Assembly (NCBI GenBank): GCA_039583695.1
Contig: JAVKSL010000037.1
Coordinates: forward strand, 1-27,422
DNA length: 27,422 nt
Direction: 5' to 3'
Source: JAVKSL01 sp039583695
GTDB lineage: Bacteria; Actinomycetota; Acidimicrobiia; Acidimicrobiales; JAJPHD01
Part shown: one piece after another, positions 14,343 to 22,041 of the stretch
How the letters are laid out: the number at the start of each line of letters is the position of its first letter
How positions within the stretch are numbered: the stretch's first letter is position 1
Translations under genes and position numbers: made by a program
Notes under the pieces: generated by a model
Databases searched by the model: none
What the model was told of the DNA's origin: nothing
What the model saw: the letters and a program-made list of their open reading frames with translations, nothing else

Positions 14343-15614
14343 TCAGGCAGCGCCGAGCACCTTGCGGATCTCGGCAACCCGGTCGGTGCGCTCCCACGGG
14401 ACACCCAGATCGACCCGGCCGAAGTGCCCATACGCAGCGGTCGGCCGGTAGATCGGCCGGCGCAGGTCGAGCCCGCTGATGATCGCCGCTGGCCGCAGGT
14501 CGAACAGCTCCTCCACCATCTCGGCCAGCGCCTCGTCCGACACCTCACCAGTCCCAAAGGTATCTACGGCCAACGACACCGGATGTGCGACACCGATGGC
14601 ATACGCCAGCTGCACCTCGCAGCGCTTCGCAGCTTCACTGGCCACGATGTTCTTGGCTACCCAGCGCGCCGCATACGCGGCCGAGCGGTCCACTTTGGTC
14701 GGGTCCTTGCCGCTGAACGCGCCGCCGCCGTGTCGGGCCATGCCCCCGTAGGTATCGACGATGATCTTGCGCCCGGTCAGCCCGGAGTCCCCTGCTGGAC
14801 CCCCGATCACAAAGCGCCCCGTGGGATTCACCAGGCACCTCGTGCGCTCGTCGACCAGCGACATCGAGACCGAGCCCGCAATCGGCTTGATCACCGACTC
14901 GACCACCGCCTCCTCGATCTCAGCGTGGCCCACCGCAGGACTGTGCTGGGTGGAGACCACCACCGTATCCACCCTCACGGGCCGGCCGTCGCGGTACTCC
15001 ACGCTTACCTGGCTCTTGCCGTCGGGCCGCAGCCAGTCGAGGTCACCCTCTCGACGGAGCTCAGCGAGCCGGCGGGCGAGGCCGTGGGCCAGCATGATCG
15101 GCAGGGGCATCAGCTCCGGCGTCTCGTTGCAGGCGTACCCGAACATCATGCCCTGGTCCCCGGCCCCGGTGTCGAGATCCTCGGGGGCCAAGCCCCCCGA
15201 GCGCCCCCCAAAACCCAAACCATTCCCGCCAAGGCCCTCGTGGTCCCGGGTCTCGAGTGAGGAGTCGACGCCTTGGGCTATGTCGTGGGACTGGCCGCTC
15301 AGGATGACGTGCACCTCGACATTCTCGGCCGACGTGCCCGCCTGCGGGTCGACGTAGCCGACATCGCGCAACACGGTCCGCACAAGCTGGCCGACCTCCT
15401 CGGCACAGATGGCGGGCGTGGCCTCGCCGAACACCACCGCCCAGTCCCGCCCTCCAACGCTCTTGATGCCTGCCTCACAAGCCACCCGAGCCAGCGGCGT
15501 CATCGTGAGACACGCGTCGACCACCGCGTCAGAGATCTGATCGCACACCTTGTCCGGATGGCCCTCGGTGACGCTCTCGCTGGTGAACAGCACTGTTCCC
15601 TTGTTGTGCGCCAC
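14343..15614 (-). CDS. metK: S-adenosylmethionine synthetase
   Basis: Makes SAM from methionine and ATP; Mg and K dependent tetramer in the cytosol. The 423-residue product has the N-terminal FTSESVTEGHPDKVCDQISDA, the signature hexapeptide region GAGDQGMMFGYA, GGAFSGKDPTKVDRSAAY and a normal C-terminus. It is longer than the usual ~390-400. A Gly-rich insert around residues 126-140 (GLGGNGLGFGGRSGG) lies just before the GAGDQG loop, which covers the active site, and is unusual. GTG 15614 is preceded by GAGGAG ten bases upstream. It is 27 bases from rpmE and in the same orientation. Confidence 0.97.
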   Translation of the reverse strand: MAHNKGTVLFTSESVTEGHPDKVCDQISDAVVDACLTMTPLARVACEAGIKSVGGRDWAVVFGEATPAICAEEVGQLVRTVLRDVGYVDPQAGTSAENVEVHVILSGQSHDIAQGVDSSLETRDHEGLGGNGLGFGGRSGGLAPEDLDTGAGDQGMMFGYACNETPELMPLPIMLAHGLARRLAELRREGDLDWLRPDGKSQVSVEYRDGRPVRVDTVVVSTQHSPAVGHAEIEEAVVESVIKPIAGSVSMSLVDERTRCLVNPTGRFVIGGPAGDSGLTGRKIIVDTYGGMARHGGGAFSGKDPTKVDRSAAYAARWVAKNIVASEAAKRCEVQLAYAIGVAHPVSLAVDTFGTGEVSDEALAEMVEELFDLRPAAIISGLDLRRPIYRPTAAYGHFGRVDLGVPWERTDRVAEIRKVLGAA

Positions 15615-15641
15615 GAGTCGGCACTCCTCTCGGATTTGCGG

Positions 15642-15857
15642 CTACTTGGTCGAAGATCTCCGGCGGCCGTAGCGGCGCTCGAAGCGCTCGACCCGTCCGC
15701 CGGTGTCCACCAGCTTCTGCTTACCAGTGTAGAACGGGTGGCACTCGTTGCAAAGCTCGACATGAAGGTCGGGCTTGGTCGAGCGGGTGGTGAAGGTGTT
15801 CCCGCACGAACACCTCACGGATGCTTCGACGTAGGCAGGATGGATGTCGGTCTTCAT
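15642..15857 (-). CDS. rpmE: 50S ribosomal protein L31, zinc-binding form
   Basis: Small protein of the large ribosomal subunit and the inter-subunit bridge. The 71-residue product has the zinc ligands C16, C18, C36 and C39 in VRCSCGNTFTT and ELCNECHPFYTGKQK, so this is the C+ (zinc-containing) type. The tail is Arg-rich. It follows rho by 37 bases, the usual actinobacterial order; prfA and prmC, which normally come next, are absent. The ATG at 15857 lacks a good Shine-Dalgarno site and lies in the 3' arm of a short perfect hairpin. Confidence 0.96.
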   Translation of the reverse strand: MKTDIHPAYVEASVRCSCGNTFTTRSTKPDLHVELCNECHPFYTGKQKLVDTGGRVERFERRYGRRRSSTK

Positions 15858-15869
15858 GGCTCTGCCATG
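15855..15869 (-). promoter_or_regulatory. Hairpin enclosing the rpmE start codon
   Basis: On the minus strand CATGGC-AGA-GCCATG is a perfect 6-bp inverted repeat with a 3-base loop, and its last three bases are the rpmE ATG. In mRNA it could hide the start codon. The first ATG of the repeat (15868-15866) is not in frame with rpmE. Control by L31 or zinc is speculation. Confidence 0.5.
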
Positions 15870-15894
15870 CTAGCCGATGCAGAACGAGCCTGGC

Positions 15895-18027
15895 TCACAT
15901 CCCCGGCGTCGGTCCCTTGGCGATCTCGGCAAGAAACTCGTCGTTGCTCTTGGTGGTCCGAATCTTGTCCATCAGCAGCTCTAGGCCCGCCGCAGCCGTC
16001 CCGTCGCTGGCCAAGGCGTTGAGCACCCGGCGCAGCTTCCACACCTGGGCCAGCTGGGAGCGGTCGAACAGCAGCTCCTCGTGCCGCGTCGAGCTGGCGT
16101 TCACCTCGATTGCCGGATAGATGCGCCGCTCGGCGAGACGGCGATCCAGCCGCAGCTCCATGTTGCCGGTGCCCTTGAACTCCTCGAAGATCACCTCGTC
16201 CATGCGCGAGCCGGTCTCGACCAGGGCAGTGGCCAAGATGGTGAGCGATCCGCCCTCCTCGATGTTTCGGGCAGATCCAAAGAATTTTTTCGGTGGGTAG
16301 AGCGCACCACTATCCACTCCACCTGACATGATCCGACCCGTGGTCGGCGCTGCCAGGTTGTAGGCCCGCGCCAGACGGGTGATCCCGTCGAGCACGATCA
16401 CCACGTCCTTGCCGACCTCGACCAGGCGCCTGGCCCTCTCGATGGTCAGCTCGGCAACCGCTGTGTGCTCGTCGGCGGGCCGGTCGAACGTCGAGGCGAT
16501 CACCTCACCCTTTACCGACCGGCGCATGTCGGTGACCTCCTCGGGGCGCTCGTCGACAAGCAGCACCATGAGTTGCACCTCGGGGTTATTTGCCTCGATC
16601 GAGTGGGCGATCTGCTTGAGGACGGTGGTCTTGCCGGCCTTGGGCGGAGAGACGATCAGGCCCCGCTGGCCCTTGCCGATTGGCGACAGCAGGTCCACTA
16701 TCCGCGCCGTCATGTTAGCCGCGTCCCCAGCTATCTCCAGCTTGAGCCGTGAGTCGGGGAACAGGGGGGTGAGATCCTCGAATCGGGGACGCTGGCGGGC
16801 CTCCTCGGGAGGCATCCCCGCCACCGTGGCGACGTGAACCAGCGCCGGGTAGGACTCGGTCGGGGAGGCAGGCCGGCTGGTCCCCTCCACCTGGTCACCC
16901 TTGCGCAGCGCGAAGCGCCGCACCTGGCTCACCGACACGTACACATCGTTGGGGTTGGGAAGGAAGCCCGACGTCCGCAAGAACCCGTATCCCTTGTCCG
17001 ACAGGTCCAACAACCCGGCAACCGGCACCGGCTCACCCGAGTAGGACGGCTCCGAGGAGCCGGCTTGCAAGTCGCGCTCGGCCCGGTCGGGCCCGCGGTC
17101 GAAGCCTCGATCAGGGCCCCGATCACGCCCCCGGCGCCTGCGGCCCCGACGATTGGCGCCGTCGCCCGCGCCCTCCGGCCCGCCTTCCCAGGAGCTCTGG
17201 CCCTGACGGCCCGATCCCTGAGCTGACTGGCGAGCCTGGCCCTGCGCCTGGCTGGTCTGGCGTGCGTGGCCATTGACGCTTGTCTCGCCGGCAGGTATGC
17301 CCGACAGCTGACCTCGGGCCCGACCGGAGCTGGCCGAGTCCCCGTGCGGGGCGGCCCCGCCAACGTCAGCCGACCCCGACCCGGACCCGGGCGAGACGGA
17401 GGACCCGGCCTGCGACGACCCGGCCTCCGACGAAGTCTCCGACGACCCTGTCTGCGACGACTCGGAGGACCCGGACCCGGCCTGCGACGACCCGGAGGAC
17501 CCGGACTCGGACGAACCCGAACCGGGCTCCAAGAATTCTGCCCCAGGCTCAGGCGCCTGCGAGGCCGGCTCGCCTGTCTCCACCGGTCCGGCTGAACGAC
17601 CAGCGATGGCCGCGGCCCTGCGCGCCTGTGAGGCCCGCTGCCTGTCTGCGGCCCGGCGTTCAGCAATAGGCGGCTCGTCCCGCACGGTCGAGCCTTCTCC
17701 AGGGGTGTCCACCGATGCACCAGCCCCCGCTACACCAACCTCCGCTTCAGGGGTTGGCGAGCCGGGTCCACCAGCCGCGACAGTCCGCGCCGGGCGCGCC
17801 GACCGGCGCGCCCGGTCCACTCGGGCAGCGCCGTTGCCCGAATCGTCGGCCCCACCGTTACCGCTCGGGCTTTCGACCTCGATGCCGGTAGCCCGCAAGA
17901 TCTGGTCGATTATGTCCGCCTTCTTCGTCCGGGAGCCCGGCTTGAGAGCCATGGCCTGAGCGATTGCATGAAGCTCGTCGCGCTCTTTGCGCTCGAGGAC
18001 CGAGCGCTCGAGTTGCTGTCCGCTCAT
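15895..18027 (-). CDS. rho: Transcription termination factor Rho with long disordered insert
   Basis: Hexameric RNA-dependent ATPase that ends transcription at untranslated RNA. The 710-residue protein starts with a Rho N-terminal helical domain (about 10-48). A roughly 280-residue insert follows, first Ala/Arg-rich, then Ser/Gly/Glu-rich with SGSSESGSSGSSQAGSGSS-like repeats, then Arg/Gly-rich (RRGRRRRGRDRG). Next come the cold-shock-like RNA-binding domain (about 330-410, LLDLSDKGYGFLR), Walker A SPPKAGKTT (about 458-466) and Walker B LMVLLVDERPEEV (about 487-499). The R-loop/Q-loop region GGVDSGALYPPKKFFGSARN looks intact. Such inserts are known in actinobacterial Rho and add RNA binding. 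It probably heads the operon. Confidence 0.97.
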   Translation of the reverse strand: MSGQQLERSVLERKERDELHAIAQAMALKPGSRTKKADIIDQILRATGIEVESPSGNGGADDSGNGAARVDRARRSARPARTVAAGGPGSPTPEAEVGVAGAGASVDTPGEGSTVRDEPPIAERRAADRQRASQARRAAAIAGRSAGPVETGEPASQAPEPGAEFLEPGSGSSESGSSGSSQAGSGSSESSQTGSSETSSEAGSSQAGSSVSPGSGSGSADVGGAAPHGDSASSGRARGQLSGIPAGETSVNGHARQTSQAQGQARQSAQGSGRQGQSSWEGGPEGAGDGANRRGRRRRGRDRGPDRGFDRGPDRAERDLQAGSSEPSYSGEPVPVAGLLDLSDKGYGFLRTSGFLPNPNDVYVSVSQVRRFALRKGDQVEGTSRPASPTESYPALVHVATVAGMPPEEARQRPRFEDLTPLFPDSRLKLEIAGDAANMTARIVDLLSPIGKGQRGLIVSPPKAGKTTVLKQIAHSIEANNPEVQLMVLLVDERPEEVTDMRRSVKGEVIASTFDRPADEHTAVAELTIERARRLVEVGKDVVIVLDGITRLARAYNLAAPTTGRIMSGGVDSGALYPPKKFFGSARNIEEGGSLTILATALVETGSRMDEVIFEEFKGTGNMELRLDRRLAERRIYPAIEVNASSTRHEELLFDRSQLAQVWKLRRVLNALASDGTAAAGLELLMDKIRTTKSNDEFLAEIAKGPTPGM

Positions 18028-18348
18028 CCGCTACCTCGCCTTCTTTAGATCGTGTGCTTCTGGGATGGTGTTGAGCATGTTCCCGCCTCGCGCGTTGCGC
18101 GAAGCACAGCCATGAATCCGTGTCACCTTGCCGCGTCGTCAGGCAGCTGTCGAAGTTCCCCCATGCCAGGCCGGAGAGAGCCAATGGCTAAGTTTGGGCT
18201 CGCTACACGAAGGGACCCCCCGAGCCTGGTGACGCTGGACACAGTCAAAAGGGCTGCCCACCCCACGCAGGTCGAGAACTACCGCTAAGCGATGACGAGC
18301 GGTGTTGCCAGCAGCATAGCGGGTCCAAGCGTCGAGCACCACCGCGAC
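18028..18348. other. 321-bp gap between thrC and rho; probable rho leader
   Basis: No convincing gene: the short frames here lack start signals and family features. The usual occupant of this place in related clusters, thrB, is missing. TATGCT on the minus strand (18319-18314) is a possible -10, which would give rho a leader of about 280 nt; no good -35 is seen. TTTTGACT at about 18244-18251 is a second -35-like match without a partner. A strong hairpin lies at 18086-18104. The ribosome binding region of rho is AAGGCGAGG before ATG 18027. Confidence 0.55.
18086..18104 (-). promoter_or_regulatory. Strong hairpin in the presumed rho leader
   Basis: On the minus strand CTTCGCGC-AAC-GCGCGAGG forms eight pairs (one U-G) closed by a 3-base loop, about 60 bases before the rho ATG. 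There is no U-tract, so it is not an intrinsic terminator. It might influence leader folding or Rho autoregulation. Confidence 0.45.
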
Positions 18349-19395
18349 CTATAGCGCCAGCTCCGCCCGGACAGCCGGCAACGACGCCTCCACCGCTGTG
18401 GGGACCCTGATCTGGCTGATGGCGATGTCGGGATCCTTCAGTCCGTGGCCGGTGAGCACGCACACCACGGTCGATCCCGCCGGCGCCCCCAGCGAGATCA
18501 GCCCAGCCACCGAAGCGGCCGACGCCGGCTCGCAGAACACCGACTCCTCGGCCGCCAGGAACCGATACGCCTCCAGGATCTGCTCATCGGTCACCGCGTG
18601 AATCCCGCCTCCGGACTCCGCCGCCGCGGCCGTCGCGCCGTACCAGGAGGCCGGATTGCCGATGCGGATCGCTGTGGCCACCGTCTCGGGGTCCAAGACC
18701 GGGTGGCCCAGCACTATTGGCGCGGCGCCAGCCGCCTGAAACCCCACCATCTGGGGCAGCTGGGTGCATCGCCCGGCAGATCGGTACTCGAGGTAGCCCT
18801 TCCAGTAGGCGCAGATGTTCCCCGCGTTTCCCACCGGGATGCAGTGCAGGTCGGGAGCATCGCCAAGGGCATCGACCACCTCGAACGCCCCGGTCTTCTG
18901 TCCCTCGATCCGGTAGAAGTTGACCGAGTTCACCACGGTGACGGGGGCGTGCTCCCCAAGCTCCCGCACGATATCCAGGGCCTCGTCGAAGTTGCCCCTC
19001 ACCTGCAGGACCCTGGCCCCGTGGATGAGCGCCTGAGCCAGCTTGCCCAGCGCGATATGCCCCTCGGGAATCAGCACCGCGCAGGTCAGCCCGGCACGCG
19101 CCGAGTAAGCCGCGGCCGACGCCGAGGTGTTCCCCGTCGAGGCGCACACCACGGCGCGAGCCCCCTCCTCCAGCGCCTTGGAGATGGCGAGGGTCATACC
19201 CCGGTCCTTGAACGAGCCGGTCGGATTGGCGCCCTCCACCTTGAGCAGCACCCTCGCGCCGACCCGGGCCGACAGCCGGGGCGCCTCCAGCAAAGGGGTG
19301 GCCCCCTCACCGAGGCTCACGATGGGCGTGGCCCCAGACACGGGAAGGTGCTCCCGGTACTCCTCGATGATGCCCCGCCAGCGAAGCGTGCTCAC
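18349..19395 (-). CDS. thrC: Threonine synthase
   Basis: Converts O-phosphohomoserine to threonine; PLP enzyme of the tryptophan synthase beta fold. The 348-residue product has the PLP lysine K63 in GSFKDRG, the phosphate-binding ASTGNTSASAAAY, the IPVGNAGN loop and the C-terminal LTGHGLKD. Its length is normal for the short actinobacterial/plant-like form. GTG 19395 overlaps the hom stop as GTGA. Its substrate requires homoserine kinase (ThrB), which is not in the window. Confidence 0.97.
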   Translation of the reverse strand: MSTLRWRGIIEEYREHLPVSGATPIVSLGEGATPLLEAPRLSARVGARVLLKVEGANPTGSFKDRGMTLAISKALEEGARAVVCASTGNTSASAAAYSARAGLTCAVLIPEGHIALGKLAQALIHGARVLQVRGNFDEALDIVRELGEHAPVTVVNSVNFYRIEGQKTGAFEVVDALGDAPDLHCIPVGNAGNICAYWKGYLEYRSAGRCTQLPQMVGFQAAGAAPIVLGHPVLDPETVATAIRIGNPASWYGATAAAAESGGGIHAVTDEQILEAYRFLAAEESVFCEPASAASVAGLISLGAPAGSTVVCVLTGHGLKDPDIAISQIRVPTAVEASLPAVRAELAL

Positions 19396-20735
19396 GAGCC
19401 ACCAGCCTCGACCAGCCGCAACAAGCCCCCGATTCGCTCCACCGCCGCCAGCTCCCGGAGCCCCGCCAACGCAGCCTGGACGTCAGCCTCACGTGCCGCA
19501 TGGGTGATGAACACCAAGCGGGCTTCGTCGCCCAGGCCGAGCTGCTCCATCGAGCGAACCGAGACATCGTGTGCCCCTAGCACACCCGCCACCGCGGCCA
19601 GCACCCCCGGGCGGTCGATCACCTCGATGCTCAGGTAGTAGCTGCATACCAGCTCCGACATCGGCCTGACCCGGGCCGCCGGCCCTACCATCGCCCTTCC
19701 ACCGCCGCCCGCCCGGAGGTTGTGGGCGGCGTCGATAAGGTCCCCCAGCACCGCGGCAGCAGTGGGCCGGCCCCCGGCCCCCCGCCCGTAGAGCATCAGC
19801 TCCCCCACCGCGTCACCCTCGATGAACACTGCGTTGAACGGCCCCCGGACCGACGCCAGCGGGTGCGAGCGCGCCACCATGGCCGGGTGGACCCGGACCG
19901 CAACCAGAGGAACTTGCTCGGCGTCGCCTCCAGACCCGTGCCCACCCACCTCGGAACGCCCCGTCCCAACCCGCTCAGCGACCGCCAGGAGCTTGACCTC
20001 GTAACCAAGGCGCCGCGCGGCGGCGAGGTCCCCAACTTCCAGCCCGGTGATACCCTCGCGATGCACATCACCTACCTGGACCACGCCCCCGAACGCCAGA
20101 CCTGCAAGAATGGCGATCTTGGCTGCGGCGTCAAAGCCCTCTACATCAGCCTCAGGCTTAGCCTCAGCATAACCCAAACCCTGAGCCTCACTAAGAGCCT
20201 GAGCGTAGGTTTCCCCCTGCTCGCTCATCTGGGTCAAGATGTAGTTGGTGGTCCCGTTCACGATGCCCATGACCCGGTGGATCCGCTCTCCAGCCAACGA
20301 CTCGCGAAGCGGCCTGACGACGGGGATCGCCCCGGCCACGGCTGCTTCGTAAAGCAGGTCGAGACCCGCGCCGACCGCCACCCGAGCCAGGAAGCCTCCC
20401 CTGTCGGCGAGGAGCTCCTTGTTCGCGGTTACCACCGGCTTTCCAGCCTTCAACGCGTCCACGACCAGCTCCCCCGCTGGCTCCAGGCCCCCGATCAGCT
20501 CGACGACCACATCCACGGCCGGATCGGTGACCACACCCATGGCGTCGGCGGTGAGCAGGTGCGTGGGCACATGTGGTGGGCGCGCGGAGTCAATATTCTT
20601 CACAGCTATCGCGGCGAGCTCGAGCTGAACACCCATGCGGGCGTGGATCGTCGCCGACTCGGCTTGGAGCAGCTCGACGAGCGCCGCGCCGACCGTGCCG
20701 CAGCCGAGGAGGCCAACGCGGACCGGGCTACTCAT
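19392..20735 (-). CDS. hom: Homoserine dehydrogenase with C-terminal ACT domain
   Basis: Reduces aspartate semialdehyde to homoserine, the branch point to threonine and methionine. The 447-residue protein has an N-terminal Rossmann GLLGCGTVGAAL (about 8-19), VVTANKELLA, the catalytic segment IVNGTTNYILTQM and an E/D-rich AEAKPEADVEGFDAAAK. A C-terminal ACT domain (about 365-440, YYLSIEVIDRPGVLAAVAGVL) is probably the threonine feedback site. ATG 20735 lies inside the end of lysA (8-base overlap). A Gly-rich loop around residues 258-272 is lineage-specific. Confidence 0.97.
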   Translation of the reverse strand: MSSPVRVGLLGCGTVGAALVELLQAESATIHARMGVQLELAAIAVKNIDSARPPHVPTHLLTADAMGVVTDPAVDVVVELIGGLEPAGELVVDALKAGKPVVTANKELLADRGGFLARVAVGAGLDLLYEAAVAGAIPVVRPLRESLAGERIHRVMGIVNGTTNYILTQMSEQGETYAQALSEAQGLGYAEAKPEADVEGFDAAAKIAILAGLAFGGVVQVGDVHREGITGLEVGDLAAARRLGYEVKLLAVAERVGTGRSEVGGHGSGGDAEQVPLVAVRVHPAMVARSHPLASVRGPFNAVFIEGDAVGELMLYGRGAGGRPTAAAVLGDLIDAAHNLRAGGGGRAMVGPAARVRPMSELVCSYYLSIEVIDRPGVLAAVAGVLGAHDVSVRSMEQLGLGDEARLVFITHAAREADVQAALAGLRELAAVERIGGLLRLVEAGGS

Positions 20736-22041
20736 CTAACCGGCACAGGTCGTCGAGCTCTTCACGCCGCACCACGATCCTAGCGGCGCCGTTGGCGACG
20801 AACACGACTGGGGGACGGCAAACCTTGTTGTAGTTCGAGGCCATGGAGTGACCGTAGGCGCCCGTGACCGGGGTGGCAAGGATGTCCCCGACGGCCAGGT
20901 CGGCTGGGACCGAAGCGTCGCGCACGACGACGTCACCCGACTCGCAGTGCTTGCCCACCACGGTCACCGTGTCTGGGCGGGGGGCGTCGGCACACCGGGG
21001 CACGAATGCCTCGTACCCGCTGCCGTAGAGCACCGGGCGGGGGTTGTCGCTCATCCCGCCGTCCACCGAGACGTAGGTGCGGATGCCGGGGAGGTGCTTG
21101 ATCGTTCCCACCGTGTAGAGGGTAAGGCCCGCTGTGGCCACTATCGCCCGGCCGGGCTCGGCAGTGAGGCGAGCGGTGATACCGGCCATCTTGGCAGCTC
21201 GGTGCACCTCTCCGGCCCACTCAGTGATGGTGGGGCTGAGCTCGCCGGTCACGTAGGCCACGCCGAGGCCGCCACCCACGCACAGCTCGGGCAGCGCGAC
21301 CTCGTTGACCAGATCGGCGAGGACCTCCACCTCCTTGCCGAAGGACTCCAGGGCAAAGATCTGGCTGCCGATGTGGGCGTGGATTCCCACCAGGTCCACG
21401 CCGGGGATCGCTCCGAGACGCTTGATGGCGGCGGCAGCCGCACCGGATGCCAGGCCAAACCCGAACTTGGTGTCGTCCTGGCCGGTGCGCACGAACTCGT
21501 GCGTGTGAGCCTCGATGCCGGGGGTGACCCGGACAAGGACTTTTGGGCAGGACGACTTTGGCCTGGAGTCGCCCGATTGGATCAGGGCCTCCAGGCGGTC
21601 GATCTCGGCGGTCGAATCCACGACGATCCGGCCCAGGCCGGCTTTGAGCGCCGTGCGCAGCTCGGAAGCAGACTTGTTGTTGCCGTGCAGGACCAGGCGT
21701 TCGGGCGGCACCCCGGCAATCAGGGCGATGTGCATCTCCCCGCCGGTGGATACGTCCAGGCACATGCCCTCCTCATTTGCGAGGCGGGCCATCGCCATGC
21801 ACAGGAATGCCTTGCTGGCGTAGGCGACACCGTCTCCCCACGCCGTCACCGACTCGGCGCAACGGGCGCGCAGGTGAGCTTCGTCGTAGACGAAGACCGG
21901 CGTTCCGATCTCGGCGGCGAGCTCCGCCAGGTCCACCCCGCCAACGAAAAGGCGCCCTCGGCTGTCGATGCGGGCGGTGTCGGGGAGCAGGTACCCCGGG
22001 AGGGCAGAGCTCGGAGAAACGGAATCCGGGAGGACCGGCAT
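20728..22041 (-). CDS. lysA: Diaminopimelate decarboxylase
   Basis: Last step of lysine synthesis: decarboxylates meso-diaminopimelate; PLP-dependent, fold type III. The 437-residue protein has the PLP lysine K77 in YASKAFLC, HAHIGSQI, the glycine-rich phosphate loop GGGLGVAY, EPGRAIVA and the cross-subunit active-site CESGD (about residue 367). ATG 22041 follows the argS stop with no gap (TAGATG), so translation is probably coupled. The product also links to cell-wall chemistry, since its substrate is the peptidoglycan cross-linking residue. Confidence 0.97.
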   Translation of the reverse strand: MPVLPDSVSPSSALPGYLLPDTARIDSRGRLFVGGVDLAELAAEIGTPVFVYDEAHLRARCAESVTAWGDGVAYASKAFLCMAMARLANEEGMCLDVSTGGEMHIALIAGVPPERLVLHGNNKSASELRTALKAGLGRIVVDSTAEIDRLEALIQSGDSRPKSSCPKVLVRVTPGIEAHTHEFVRTGQDDTKFGFGLASGAAAAAIKRLGAIPGVDLVGIHAHIGSQIFALESFGKEVEVLADLVNEVALPELCVGGGLGVAYVTGELSPTITEWAGEVHRAAKMAGITARLTAEPGRAIVATAGLTLYTVGTIKHLPGIRTYVSVDGGMSDNPRPVLYGSGYEAFVPRCADAPRPDTVTVVGKHCESGDVVVRDASVPADLAVGDILATPVTGAYGHSMASNYNKVCRPPVVFVANGAARIVVRREELDDLCRLDE

